Assembly: GCF_030811115.1 (NCBI RefSeq)
Contig: NZ_JAUSQK010000001.1
Span: 1,240,001-1,304,000 of the forward strand
DNA: 64,000 nt
Direction of reading: 5' to 3'
Source of the DNA: Olsenella profusa DSM 13989
Lineage (GTDB): Bacteria; Actinomycetota; Coriobacteriia; Coriobacteriales; Atopobiaceae
The notes beneath the pieces are model-generated. The model had not been told where the DNA came from and made no database searches. It saw nothing but the letters and a program-made list of their open reading frames with translations. The translations under genes were made by a program, and so were the position numbers. Shown here piece by piece: positions 15,727 through 24,640 of this stretch (position 1 is its first letter; each line of letters opens with the position of its first letter).

Positions 15727-18141
15727 CTACAGCGTCTGTTCCGTGCGGCCGATGATGTCGTTCTGCGTCGCCCGCGAGAGCGTGTTGAAGAAGGCGGAGT
15801 AGCCGGCCACGCGCACGATGAGGTCCTTGTGCGCCTCGGGATGCCGCTGCGCATCGATGAGCGTCGCTCTGTCAACGATGTTGTACTGCACGTGGTAGCC
15901 GTGCAGGCGGTTGAAGAACGTGGAGATGAGCAGCTCGAGCTTCTGCCGGTTCTCGCTCGTGGAGAGCATCTGCGGGGTCATCTTCTGGTTGAGCAGCACG
16001 CCGCCAGTGATCTTCTCGGTGGGCAGCTTGGCGACCGACTTGAAGACGGCCGTGGGTCCCTGGCGGTCGCAGCCGTGCGCGGGGCTACAGCCCTCGGCCA
16101 AGGGCTCGTGCGCGCGGCGACCGTCCGGCGTGGCCATGGTGCCCATGCCCTGGCCCACGTTGACCGAGATGGAGCTCGTACCGCCGTAGCGGATGCCGCC
16201 GATGGGCCCGCGGCCGTGGCGCGTGTTGGGATACCTCTCGATCTCGTCGAGGTAGGGCTCGTAGGCATCGACCACCAGCTGGTCCACGAAGTCGTCGTCG
16301 TTGCCGTACTTGGGGGCGTCGTCCACGAGCATCCGCTGCACGCGTTGGCCCTCGGGGGAGGAGAAGTCGTCCAGGATGGCGTCCCACAGCTGCCGAGGCG
16401 TGAGTCTCCCCTCGTCGAACACGAGCCTCTTGATGGCGGCCAGGCTGTCGGCCATGTTGGCGATGCCCACCTGCAGGCCGCTGATGAAGTCGTAGTGCGC
16501 GCCTCCCTCCTTGATCGTCTTGCCGCGGGCGATGCAGTCGTCCACGAGGGCGGAGCAGAGCACGTCGGGCACCTCGCGCTCGGAGGCCTTGTCGATGGCG
16601 TTCTCCACGATCACGGAGGAGCGGGCCATCTCACGAATCGTCCCGTCCCAGGCAGAGAACAGCTCGTCGTAGCTGTTCATGTCCACGAAGTGGCCGAAGT
16701 CGCCGGCGAAGCGCCGACCGGTCGTGAGGTCCACGCCACCGTTCATCGCCACGAGCAGGATGCGCGGGAAGTTGAGGTAGCTCATGCCGGTGCAGCGGTA
16801 GCCCCACTTGCCCGGCACGGCGCACTCCACGCAGCCGATGGCGGAGTAGTCGTAGGCGTCCTCGGGTGCCACGCCCCATGCGACGAACGAGGGGATGATG
16901 ACCTCGTCGTCGTTGAGGGCGGGCATGCCAAAGCCCAGACGCATGACCTCGATGCACTTGTCGTAGAAGTGCCTATCGAGGTTCCTGTGGTAGCGCACGG
17001 TGAGGTTGGGCTGGGTGAGGCGGGTCTGGGCCACGGACTGCAGCACGAGGAAGGAGAGGTCGTTCACGGCGTCGCGGCCGTCCGTGGTCTGGCCGCCGAT
17101 GGTCACGTTCTGGTACATGGGCATGCCGGCCGAGCCGTTGGTGTGGACCTGGCTGCGCACCTTGTTCACGGTGAGGGTCTTGATCCAGAGGTTGGTGAGG
17201 AGCTCCAGCGCCTCCTCGCGCGTGAGCTTGCCGCTGTCGAGGTCGGCCCGGTAGTAGGGGTAGAGGTACTGGTCGAAGCGGCCGAAGGAGAGCGAGTGGC
17301 CGTTGGACTCGATCTGCAGGATCACCTGCATGAACCACACGGTCTGGATGGCCTCGCGGAAGGAGGCGGCCGGCTCCCAGGGGGAGCGCTCGCACACCTG
17401 GGCCATGAGTTCGAGCTCCCTCGCGCGGGCGGGATCGTCGCACGCTGCGGCCTGCTTGCGGGCGAGCGTGGCGTAGCGCCGGGCGAACGCGCGGACGGCA
17501 TCGCACACGATGAGCACGGCGCGGTAGAACACGTTCTTATCGATGGCGTTGGGATCGGTGAGGTCGAGGGCGGCCTGGGCCGCGCGGGCACGCTCGGCAT
17601 AGCCCCTGAGACCCTCGCGCAGGAGCCGCTCGTGGTTGATGGCCAGGTGGGCGTCACCAGCGTTGAGCTTGCCCTCCATGCCGAACACGCCCGTCTCCAT
17701 GAAGACGGACACCTCGTCGGGCAGGAGCGCCTCGCCCTTCTCGCGCAGGGTGTTGCCCCGCCAGAACGGGGCTATGGAGCGCAACTGCTCCTTTGTCTCG
17801 TCCGTGACGTGGAACACGTCGCCGTCACGCAGCTCGAAGGCGTCGAGCTCGTCGATGACGAATCCCATGGTGTACTCGGGGAAGATCGGCGCGTTGCGGT
17901 TCTTGGTGGCCTGGTTTCCGGCGATGAGCGTCTGGTCCTCGATGTAGATGGTCATGTCGGCGAGGATCCGCTCGAGCATGCGTGCCCGCTTGAGCACGGG
18001 AGGCTGTGCGCTGTTCCCCTGGTAGGCCTGGGTGCAGAGCAGGGCACGCTCGGCGTCGATGTAGGGCCTCTCGTTCAGGACCTCCTCGCGGAACGCGCTC
18101 ATGCGCGGGGTGAGGCTCCCAAAGTGCGCGACGTTCTCCAT
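15727..18141 (-). CDS. Glycyl-radical enzyme, YbiW/PflD-like
   Basis: 804-residue member of the pyruvate formate-lyase/glycerol dehydratase superfamily. The active-site loop GCVEC places the thiyl cysteine at Cys437 and a Glu at 439. The glycyl radical residue is Gly780 in RVAGYSAFF. True pyruvate formate-lyase has adjacent Cys-Cys, absent here, so this is a dehydratase/lyase-type member. The context of activase, FSA-type aldolase and DeoR regulator matches E. coli YbiW/FsaA. I recall those enzymes being reported to process 1,5-anhydroglucitol-6-phosphate to 1-deoxyfructose-6-phosphate, which the aldolase then cleaves. That substrate is inference. The ATG at 18141 follows GAAAGGGATG. Confidence 0.88.
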   Translation of the reverse strand: MENVAHFGSLTPRMSAFREEVLNERPYIDAERALLCTQAYQGNSAQPPVLKRARMLERILADMTIYIEDQTLIAGNQATKNRNAPIFPEYTMGFVIDELDAFELRDGDVFHVTDETKEQLRSIAPFWRGNTLREKGEALLPDEVSVFMETGVFGMEGKLNAGDAHLAINHERLLREGLRGYAERARAAQAALDLTDPNAIDKNVFYRAVLIVCDAVRAFARRYATLARKQAAACDDPARARELELMAQVCERSPWEPAASFREAIQTVWFMQVILQIESNGHSLSFGRFDQYLYPYYRADLDSGKLTREEALELLTNLWIKTLTVNKVRSQVHTNGSAGMPMYQNVTIGGQTTDGRDAVNDLSFLVLQSVAQTRLTQPNLTVRYHRNLDRHFYDKCIEVMRLGFGMPALNDDEVIIPSFVAWGVAPEDAYDYSAIGCVECAVPGKWGYRCTGMSYLNFPRILLVAMNGGVDLTTGRRFAGDFGHFVDMNSYDELFSAWDGTIREMARSSVIVENAIDKASEREVPDVLCSALVDDCIARGKTIKEGGAHYDFISGLQVGIANMADSLAAIKRLVFDEGRLTPRQLWDAILDDFSSPEGQRVQRMLVDDAPKYGNDDDFVDQLVVDAYEPYLDEIERYPNTRHGRGPIGGIRYGGTSSISVNVGQGMGTMATPDGRRAHEPLAEGCSPAHGCDRQGPTAVFKSVAKLPTEKITGGVLLNQKMTPQMLSTSENRQKLELLISTFFNRLHGYHVQYNIVDRATLIDAQRHPEAHKDLIVRVAGYSAFFNTLSRATQNDIIGRTEQTL

Positions 18142-18172
18142 GGGACATCCCTTTCAAAAGTAAGTTATAAAG

Positions 18173-18188
18173 CTTACGAACGTAATAA
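18173..18188. promoter_or_regulatory. Candidate DeoR operator, glycyl-radical gene
   Basis: CTTACGAACGTAATAA contains the dyad TTACG-AA-CGTAA and sits in the promoter gap between the glycyl-radical gene and the DeoR gene. A close match, CTTACGAATGAAATAA, occurs at 20100 before the activase and aldolase genes. The shared motif in both divergent promoter gaps of the module suggests one regulator. Confidence 0.6.
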
Positions 18189-18328
18189 CTGCACTATAGA
18201 AGTGGGAAGCCCGCACGTCAAGGGAAAGGGACGCCCCACAGCGATTGTCACGATATCTGCATGGTTGCGAACGAGAGTCGCTATGATTTCCCCTGTGCAG
18301 ACAGAGGGTCTGTGTGTGAGGAGATCGC

Positions 18329-19087
18329 ATGGGTCGTAGGGATACGCAGATTCTTTCCGCCCTGAGCGAGCGGGGGCGGATGGACGTCGCCACGCTTGCC
18401 GAGGAGCTGGGCGTCTCGCAGGTGACGATGCGCAAGGACCTCGATGGCCTGGCCGGGCGCCGCCTCGTGCGGCGCGAGCATGGCTTCGCGGAACTGGGCA
18501 GCACGAACGATGTGGCCGGACGCCTTGCCTACCACTACGCGCAGAAGGTCTCCATCGCACGCCGTGCGGCCGAGCTGGTGAGCGATGGCGAGACGGTCAT
18601 GGTCGAGAGCGGCAGCTGCTGTGCCCTCACGGCGCGTGCGCTCCTCGAGTGCCGCTGCGACGTGACGGTGATCACCAACAGCGCCTTCATCGCCGCCTAC
18701 GTGCGCGACCTCCCCCATGCCAGCGTGATCCTGCTGGCGGGCAACTACCAGATGGACGCCCAGGTGACGGTGGGACCCCTCGTGCGCGCCTCCGTCGCGT
18801 CGCTCTCGGTGGACAAGCTCTTCGTGGGGACGGACGGCTACAGTGCGAGCTCCGGCTTCACCAACGCCGATGCCCTGCGCGCCCAGGCCGTGCACGACAT
18901 GGCCGAGCGCGCCGCGAACGTCTACGTGGTGACGGAGTCGGAGAAGTTCTCGCAGCGGGGCGTGGTCTCGCTTGACCTGTCCGGCCGTCCCGTGCATGTG
19001 ATCACGGACATGGGCATCGATGACAGCGTGCGCGCGCAGCTGGCGGCACGGGGCATCGGGCTGCTGTGTGCGGGTGAGGGTGCGTAG
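18329..19087 (+). CDS. DeoR-family transcriptional regulator
   Basis: Sugar-phosphate-responsive regulator of 252 residues. The N-terminal helix-turn-helix reads RMDVATLAEELGVSQVTMRKDL. The C-terminal DeoR sensor domain has VMVESGSCC, VITNSAFIAAYV and the DKLFVGTDGYS segment that surrounds the phosphosugar site. GAGGAG lies just before ATG 18329. It is divergent from the glycyl-radical gene and convergent with its activase, so it is the obvious candidate regulator of the module, acting through the TTACGAA motifs at 18173 and 20100 (inference). Confidence 0.9.
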   Translation: MGRRDTQILSALSERGRMDVATLAEELGVSQVTMRKDLDGLAGRRLVRREHGFAELGSTNDVAGRLAYHYAQKVSIARRAAELVSDGETVMVESGSCCALTARALLECRCDVTVITNSAFIAAYVRDLPHASVILLAGNYQMDAQVTVGPLVRASVASLSVDKLFVGTDGYSASSGFTNADALRAQAVHDMAERAANVYVVTESEKFSQRGVVSLDLSGRPVHVITDMGIDDSVRAQLAARGIGLLCAGEGA

Positions 19088-19095
19088 GCGAGAGC

Positions 19096-20040
19096 CTATG
19101 TGAACGCCTCGATGCCGTGGTCCGCAAAGGCTGCGATGAGGCCCGCAAGGTCCTCCGGATGCAGGGCTGGCGCATCGGATAGCGCGTAGTCGCGCTCCAG
19201 GAGGGCGTACTTGCCCACACCGAGGTTGTGGTAGGGGAGCAGCTGCACGCGCGTGGCCCCCACCTCGTGCAGGCGCCCCGAGAAGCCTTCGGCGCTCGTG
19301 GTGGGGTCTGTAGGATCGAAGTTGAAGCCGGGGATGACGGGGATGCGCACAAGGACGTCCGCACCACGCCCAATGGCCCGGGCGATGTTGCGCACGATGG
19401 GCGCGAGCGGTGCGCCGACCACCTCCTGGTGGCGTGCGTCGTCCCAGTGCTTGAGGTCGCACAGCAGGAGGTCCATGCGCTTGGTGACGCGCCGGAAGGT
19501 GTCCCAGCTGGCATACGAGGTGGTCTCGATGCAGGTGGAGATGCCGCGCCCATGGAGGCGGTCGGCCAGGGCGCAGACGAAGCCGGGCCACAGGAGCGCC
19601 TCTCCACCGGAGAAGGTGACGCCGCCACCCGACTCCGCGTAGAAGGGGACGTCCTGCAGACAGACTGCGAGGACGTCCTCGAGCGAGCGCCTCTCGCCCG
19701 AGACGGAAAGGGCGCCGGCGGGACACTCGCGCACGGCTTGGGCCGCGAGGGCACTCGTCGCGTCCACGCTTGCCACGTCCACGTGGCGCTTGCCGTCCCG
19801 CACCGAGGCCCGGGCACCATGGGGCGCGAGGAGCCCCAGGCAGTGCCCGCAGCCCGTGCAGGCCGTTGCGTTCCACTCCATCTGGGGCTCGCGCGCCTGG
19901 CTCTCGGGGTTCGAGCACCAGGGGCACAGGAGGGGACAGCCCTTGAGGAACACGGTGGTGCGAATGCCCGGTCCGTCGTTGACGCTGAACTTCTGGATGT
20001 CGAGCACGGTTGCCGTGATGTCGGTGCCGTCGTGTGCCAT
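19096..20040 (-). CDS. Glycyl-radical enzyme activating protein
   Basis: Radical SAM enzyme of 314 residues that installs the glycyl radical on its partner. The SAM cluster motif is CPLLCPWC (C-x3-C-x2-C). An inserted ferredoxin-like segment with CTGCGHC and a later Cys before PAGALSV is typical of the longer activases of dehydratase-type enzymes. YAESGGGVTFSGGEALL is the SAM-binding glycine motif. It lies 954 bases from the enzyme gene, with the DeoR gene between them on the opposite strand. Its ATG at 20040 shares a promoter gap with the aldolase gene. Confidence 0.9.
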   Translation of the reverse strand: MAHDGTDITATVLDIQKFSVNDGPGIRTTVFLKGCPLLCPWCSNPESQAREPQMEWNATACTGCGHCLGLLAPHGARASVRDGKRHVDVASVDATSALAAQAVRECPAGALSVSGERRSLEDVLAVCLQDVPFYAESGGGVTFSGGEALLWPGFVCALADRLHGRGISTCIETTSYASWDTFRRVTKRMDLLLCDLKHWDDARHQEVVGAPLAPIVRNIARAIGRGADVLVRIPVIPGFNFDPTDPTTSAEGFSGRLHEVGATRVQLLPYHNLGVGKYALLERDYALSDAPALHPEDLAGLIAAFADHGIEAFT

Positions 20041-20099
20041 GGACGCCTCCTCGTTTCCGTTGCCATGATACGACTCGCTTCGCTCTCTGGGGTACAGAA

Positions 20100-20135
20100 C
20101 TTACGAATGAAATAAAAAATATTTTCGTACAAAGT
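20100..20135. promoter_or_regulatory. Candidate DeoR operator, activase/aldolase
   Basis: CTTACGAATGAAATAA (20100-20115) repeats the motif at 18173. A partly inverted copy, TTTTCGTACAAAGT, follows at about 20122-20135, making an AT-rich dyad between divergent activase and aldolase genes. Confidence 0.55.
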
Positions 20136-20192
20136 AATGGCAAAGCGGTATAGTGCGCATAGACGGAACGATCACAGAGGAAGGGACCTCCC

Positions 20193-20855
20193 ATGGAACT
20201 GATTCTTGACACCGCGGATGCGCAGGCCGTGCATGAGCTCTCGGAGATGCTCACGATTTCGGGTGTGACCACCAACCCCACCATCATCACGCGGTCGGGC
20301 AAGACCCCCGAGCAGGTGTGTGCTGAGATGGACGAGGTCCTCGCCCCCGAGCAGAAGCTCTTCGTGCAGACCGTCTCCACCGACTACGAGGGCATCCTTG
20401 CCGAGGGGCGTCAGATCTGCGCGCTGCGCACGAACGTGTACGCGAAGGTTCCCGTGACGCATGACGGCCTGCGTGCCATCAAGCAGCTCAAGCGTGAGGG
20501 ACTCGGCGTGCTGGCAACGGCCATCTATTCCGCTGACCAGGCGTTCTTTGCGGCCATGAACGGTGCGGACTACCTGGCGCCCTACGTGAACCGCATGTGC
20601 GACTACGGCGATGGCATCCAGGCGGTGCGCGAGCTGCAGGAGATGCTCGAACTCAATCAGCTGCCCGCCAAGGTCTGCGCCGCATCGTTCAAGAACGGCA
20701 GCCAGGTGCACGAGCTGATCCGTGCGGGCGTGGGCGCCGTCACGGTGCCACCTGACGTGCTGTATGCCATGCTCGACCACCCGGGCACCAAGGTCGCCGT
20801 GGACGAGTTCAGCGCGGCATGGAGCGCCGCCTTCGGGCGCGACACGTTTGCGTAG
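20193..20855 (+). CDS. Fructose-6-phosphate aldolase / transaldolase family (FSA type)
   Basis: Class I aldolase of 220 residues with the Schiff-base Lys85 in NVYAKVPVTH, the same position as in E. coli FsaA. GVTTNPTII near residues 24-32 and ADYLAPYVNRM are further family segments. The short length matches FSA/TalC rather than full transaldolase. GGAAGGGACC precedes ATG 20193. In this locus it probably cleaves the product of the glycyl-radical enzyme to glyceraldehyde-3-phosphate and a ketone such as hydroxyacetone (inference from YbiW-FsaA). The divergent activase and shared operator support joint regulation. Confidence 0.9.
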   Translation: MELILDTADAQAVHELSEMLTISGVTTNPTIITRSGKTPEQVCAEMDEVLAPEQKLFVQTVSTDYEGILAEGRQICALRTNVYAKVPVTHDGLRAIKQLKREGLGVLATAIYSADQAFFAAMNGADYLAPYVNRMCDYGDGIQAVRELQEMLELNQLPAKVCAASFKNGSQVHELIRAGVGAVTVPPDVLYAMLDHPGTKVAVDEFSAAWSAAFGRDTFA

Positions 20856-20895
20856 GCGACCTCGGCGGACGTCGCTGGCTTCGTCTGCGTCTGTC

Positions 20896-21012
20896 GGAGT
20901 CGTATGCAAATGCATACGACTCCGTTTTCGGATACGAGCAGGTATACGGGTTGTTGTCTCTGAAATAACTGCCGCAAGGCTCCACTGACCGGCAAAAATT
21001 TGCGAATGACTC
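20896..21012. mobile_element. Family 2 MITE-like element, copy 3
   Basis: A perfect 13-bp hairpin, GGAGTCGTATGCA (20896-20908) and TGCATACGACTCC (20911-20923), is followed by GTTTTCGG, so it can double as a terminator for the aldolase gene. The tail keeps GAGCAGGTATAC, GGTTGTTGTCTCTG and TTTGCGAATGACTC of the family. The far inverted end seen in copies 1 and 2 is missing. Confidence 0.6.
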
Positions 21013-21025
21013 AAAGCAGCCGTAC

Positions 21026-22000
21026 CTATCCGTTGACGACGACGGCCTTGCCGAAGCCATGCGACCCCTCGAGCCAGCGATGCGCCTCGGGCAGCTGGGC
21101 CAGCGTGAAGACGCGCTCCGGCGTGGCGTCGATGTCGTGCGTCTCCACGAAGGCGAGCAGCCCGTCGAGCGCCGCCCCGCTCACGTGGCCCGAATAGAAG
21201 CTCGTGAGGTAGCCGTCCTCCGGCAGGTCCATGATGGGGTCGAAGCCATCCATGTACCATTGGCCACCCAATTGCCCCGTGCTGCACACGATGCCACCCG
21301 CCCTCATATGGCGACAGGTGTCCTTGAGGGTGGCCGGGCCCACGAGCTCGAGCGCACGGTCGAAGCGTTCGTTCGTCTGCAACCTGCCGTCCGTGTCCAG
21401 CACGCAGGCATCGAAACCGTTGTCGAGCAGCAGCTGGGCACGGGCGTCGGTGCGGGTGGTGCCCACCAGGTGCAGGTGCGGCTCGGCGACCCGGGCGAGC
21501 CGCGCGAACGCCAGCCCCACGCCACTGGTCGCCCCGCGCACGAGCACCGTCTGGCCAGCCTCAAGGCGCAGGTTCTTCAGGGAGCCGAACGCCGTATGGT
21601 ACGTCTCGGGAACGGCTGCCAGCACGTCCCAGGGGAGGGAGGTCCTCACGGGGTGGATCTGCTCGTTGGGCAGCAGCACGTACTCGGCGTAGCTGCCATC
21701 GAAGGCACGACCCATCTCCCCCATGATGGAGACGACCCGCTGTCCCTCGGGCAGCCGGTGCGGGTCGGTCGTGACGGCCATCTCGCCCACGCACTCGATG
21801 CCCAGGATGCGGGGGAAGCGCACGGAGGGGGAGAGCCCCTGGCGCGTGAACACCTCGGAGTGGTTGAGGCCAAACGCCAGCACGCGCACGAGCGACCAGC
21901 CCGGCCTCACGGCTGGGACGGCCACCTCGGCGGGGCGCAGCACCTCGGGGCCACCGGCCTCGCTCACCACGACGGCACGCATCGTCTCGGGAACCCCCAT
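21026..22000 (-). CDS. Zinc-type alcohol dehydrogenase superfamily (MDR) oxidoreductase
   Basis: NAD(P)-dependent medium-chain reductase, about 324 residues, of the quinone-reductase-like branch. MRAVVVSEAGGPEVL opens the GroES-like domain, and TVLVRGATSGVGLAFA is the Rossmann loop with the AxxGxG pattern. The structural-zinc cysteines are absent. The start at 22000 follows GGGGAGG. Only one base separates it from the stop of the OpuC ATPase gene, so it is the last gene of that operon. Substrate unknown. A link to osmoprotectant metabolism is suggested only by position. Confidence 0.85.
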   Translation of the reverse strand: MGVPETMRAVVVSEAGGPEVLRPAEVAVPAVRPGWSLVRVLAFGLNHSEVFTRQGLSPSVRFPRILGIECVGEMAVTTDPHRLPEGQRVVSIMGEMGRAFDGSYAEYVLLPNEQIHPVRTSLPWDVLAAVPETYHTAFGSLKNLRLEAGQTVLVRGATSGVGLAFARLARVAEPHLHLVGTTRTDARAQLLLDNGFDACVLDTDGRLQTNERFDRALELVGPATLKDTCRHMRAGGIVCSTGQLGGQWYMDGFDPIMDLPEDGYLTSFYSGHVSGAALDGLLAFVETHDIDATPERVFTLAQLPEAHRWLEGSHGFGKAVVVNG

Positions 22001-22001
22001 G

Positions 22002-22784
22002 CTACCTCCCCGCCACGAGCCGTCGGACGAAGTCCGTGGCGGGTGCCTCCACCAGCTCGTCGGGCGCTGCGTACTGCTGGATGCGTCCGCCGTCCACGAC
22101 GGACACGCGCGTTGCCAGGTGCAGCGCCTCGCGGATGTCATGCGTCACGAACATGATGGTGATGCCCGTCTCGTCAAAGATGCGACGCAGCTCGTGCTGG
22201 AGCTGCTCGCGGGTGATCTCGTCCACGGCACCGAAGGGCTCGTCCATGAGCAGGATGTCCGGCGAGGCCGCCAGCGCCCGCGCGATGCCCACGCGCTGCT
22301 GCTGGCCACCCGACAGCTCCGCGGGATAGCGCCCCAGCAGGTCGTTCTCGAGACCCACGATGCCCATCCACTTATGCACGGCCGCGTGTGTGCGGGCATG
22401 GTCGCTGCCGTTCCAGAGGTTGGGCACATAGGCGATGTTCTGCTCCACCGTCATGTGCGGAAAGAGGACGCTGCCCTGGATGGCATAGCCGATGTTGCGG
22501 CGCAGCTGCACGAGATCGACGTCGCGCACGTTCCTGCCCTCCACCAGCACGTCGCCCGACGTGGGCTTGATGAGGCCGTTCACCATCTTGAGCAGCGTGG
22601 TCTTGCCGCCGCCCGAAGAGCCGATCACGCACACGAACTCGCCGCGCGCAATGGAGAGGGACACGTCGTCGAGCACGAGCTTTGTGGCGCCGGTTGCCGC
22701 GTCATCGTACTCCTTGCTCACGTGGCGGAATTCGATGGCGGGGGTGTCGGCGTCCGTGCGGGGTGTGTTCTCGTTGTCGCTCAT
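22002..22784 (-). CDS. Osmoprotectant ABC transporter ATPase, OpuCA/ProV-like
   Basis: ATP-hydrolysing subunit of a glycine betaine/carnitine/choline-type importer; 260 residues. Walker A is GSSGGGKTT, the signature is LSGGQQQR and Walker B is ILLMDEP. The Q-loop reads YAIQGSVLFPHMT. There is no C-terminal CBS pair, so it is shorter than many OpuCA proteins. The ATG overlaps the stop of the permease/binding-protein gene by four bases (ATGA), and the MDR gene follows after one base. Confidence 0.9.
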   Translation of the reverse strand: MSDNENTPRTDADTPAIEFRHVSKEYDDAATGATKLVLDDVSLSIARGEFVCVIGSSGGGKTTLLKMVNGLIKPTSGDVLVEGRNVRDVDLVQLRRNIGYAIQGSVLFPHMTVEQNIAYVPNLWNGSDHARTHAAVHKWMGIVGLENDLLGRYPAELSGGQQQRVGIARALAASPDILLMDEPFGAVDEITREQLQHELRRIFDETGITIMFVTHDIREALHLATRVSVVDGGRIQQYAAPDELVEAPATDFVRRLVAGR

Positions 22785-24325
22785 GACAGCAGTCCCTTCT
22801 GCTGGAGGTATTCGTGCGCCACGTCCTCGGGCGAGCGCCCCTCGCTCTCCACCTCGTAGTTCATCTGGGCCATGTCCGCATCGGTGATGGTGTCGTTGAG
22901 CTTCTCGAGCACGCCGCGCAGCTCCGGGTGCTCGTCAAGTACCTGCTGGCGCACCACGTTGCCGCAGCGGTACGAGGGGAAGAAGCCCCCATCATCCGTG
23001 AGGACCACCGCGTCTGCCGTGCTCAGCTGCCCGTCGGTGGTGAAGACGGTCATGACGTCCACCTGCCCCTCGGCAAGCGCCTGGTACTTGAGGCCGATGT
23101 CCAAGTCCATCGTGTTGCCGAAGTGCAGACCGTAGGTGTCACAGAATGCCTGGTAGCCATCCGCTCGCTCATAGAAGTCGTACTCCGCGCCAAACGTGAG
23201 CGTGTCGGCCACGCGGGCGAGGTCGCTGTAGGTATGGAGGTCGTACTGGTCGGCAACCTCCTTGCGCACCGCGATGCCATACGTGTCGTTGAAGCCGTAC
23301 ATGCCCACCCACGTGAGGCCGAGCTGGCTCCCATACGCATCGTTGAGCTCGTCGAACCTGCCCTCGTCATAGGCATCGGTACGGTTGAGGACCTCGTTCC
23401 AGCCCGTGCCCGTGTACTCCGGATAGAGGTCGTAGGCACCGGATTCCATGGCGGGCTCGATGTTGGCCGTGCCGCCGCCCACGCCGGTCGTGAGGTCCAC
23501 CTTGAGGTCGGTGTCCTGCTCGATGAGGTCCTTGAGCATGTTGCCCATGATGTACTGCTCGGTCATGGGCTTGGTGGCGATGTGGATGGTCGCGGGCGTC
23601 GGCATGAGCGCATGCGCGATGAGAACGACGGCGGCAACGGCCGCCGTCGCCACCGTGCCCAGGACCAGCCGCCGGTTGGTGCGCTTGTCCTTGGCGCTGC
23701 TCTTCTGCATGCGATGCTCCACGAAGCCGAGGACGCCGTCCACGAGGAGCGCCAGGATGGCGCAGAGCAGCGAGCCGTCTATGGTCATGGCGGCGTTGTT
23801 GGTGGTGATGCCACGATAGATGGCCACGCCCAGGCCACCCGCCCCGATGAACGAGGCGATGCCGGCAAGGGCGACGGTCATGGTCGCCATGGAGCGGATG
23901 CCGCTCATGATGACGGGCATGGCCAGCGGCAGCTTAATCCTGCGCAGGATCTGCCCGTCGGTGGAGCCCATGCCCTGCGCCGCCTCGATGACGGCGGGGT
24001 CCACGTTCGTCAGGCCCGTGTACGTGTTGCGCACCATGGGCAGGAGGGCATAGATGACCAGTGCGATGACCGCCGTGGTGTTGCCCACCCCCGAGAGGGG
24101 GATGAGAAAGCCCAGCATCGAGATGGAGGGGATGGTGTAGAGGAAGTTGATGACGGCGAGCGTCGGTTTGGCGGCACGGGCCCTCTCGCTGATGAGCAGG
24201 CCAAAGAGGCCACCGACCACGATGGCTATCACGATGGCGATGGCGGATAGGGCCAGATGCTCGAGGACCAGCCCGCCAAACCAGCCTGCACGCTCGGTGA
24301 GTGGACTCAGCGTCTCCTGGGGCAT
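22781..24325 (-). CDS. Fused osmoprotectant permease and substrate-binding protein (OpuCB-OpuCC type)
   Basis: Single chain of 514 residues. The first 215 form the permease with about five to six helices and the coupling segment EAAQGMGSTDGQILRRIKLP. A linker helix near 225-245 leads into a glycine-betaine-type binding domain (TKPMTEQYIMGNML, YPEYTGTGW, LTDDGGFFPSY). Fusion of the two parts tethers the receptor to the outer membrane face. ATG 24325 with GGAAGGGG is chosen over a TTG 30 bases upstream. It is the first gene of a three-gene operon. Ligand (betaine, choline, carnitine) not resolved. Confidence 0.92.
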   Translation of the reverse strand: MPQETLSPLTERAGWFGGLVLEHLALSAIAIVIAIVVGGLFGLLISERARAAKPTLAVINFLYTIPSISMLGFLIPLSGVGNTTAVIALVIYALLPMVRNTYTGLTNVDPAVIEAAQGMGSTDGQILRRIKLPLAMPVIMSGIRSMATMTVALAGIASFIGAGGLGVAIYRGITTNNAAMTIDGSLLCAILALLVDGVLGFVEHRMQKSSAKDKRTNRRLVLGTVATAAVAAVVLIAHALMPTPATIHIATKPMTEQYIMGNMLKDLIEQDTDLKVDLTTGVGGGTANIEPAMESGAYDLYPEYTGTGWNEVLNRTDAYDEGRFDELNDAYGSQLGLTWVGMYGFNDTYGIAVRKEVADQYDLHTYSDLARVADTLTFGAEYDFYERADGYQAFCDTYGLHFGNTMDLDIGLKYQALAEGQVDVMTVFTTDGQLSTADAVVLTDDGGFFPSYRCGNVVRQQVLDEHPELRGVLEKLNDTITDADMAQMNYEVESEGRSPEDVAHEYLQQKGLLS

Positions 24326-24476
24326 AGGGTCCCCTTCCAGTAGGTGACGAGGCAATATGACCTATGGTGCCCCGAAGCCGTCCGAGCTATGCGGACGCGT
24401 GATGTACGGGCCGATACCTGTGTGCACATCTCCACATCCATGGGCGCAACATGATTGCTGCCGCTGCCCCTCTTCG

Positions 24477-24640
24477 TGTGGGTGCCGATTGCCTGGCATG
24501 TGGGTGCCTTTTGCTGCATGTGGGTGCCAATCGCCATGGGGCTGTCTATAAATGCGCAGGTCAGCGGAGGCCGTTACGGGAGAAAGGCACCCACATGAAG
24601 AGAATCGCACCCACACGGATGGAGAATCGCACCCACGGGG
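24477..24640. repeat. Family 1 palindromic repeat, copy D
   Basis: GTGGGTGCC units at steps of 22 and 20 bp start at 24477; inverted GCACCCAC units lie at about 24587, 24607 and 24629. The core, GCTGTCTATAAATGCGCAGGT, is nearly identical to that of copy F but differs from the ACAAAAC cores. Together with the promoter for the next ABC gene it fills the 426-base divergent gap. Confidence 0.75.

Noticed and set aside
15829-18339. 836-codon plus-strand ORF opposite the glycyl-radical gene
   Set aside because: Antisense shadow; composition dominated by Val, Gly and His with no domain.
24326-24355. TTG start ten codons upstream for the fused permease
   Set aside because: No ribosome site; ATG 24325 has GGAAGGGG at good spacing.
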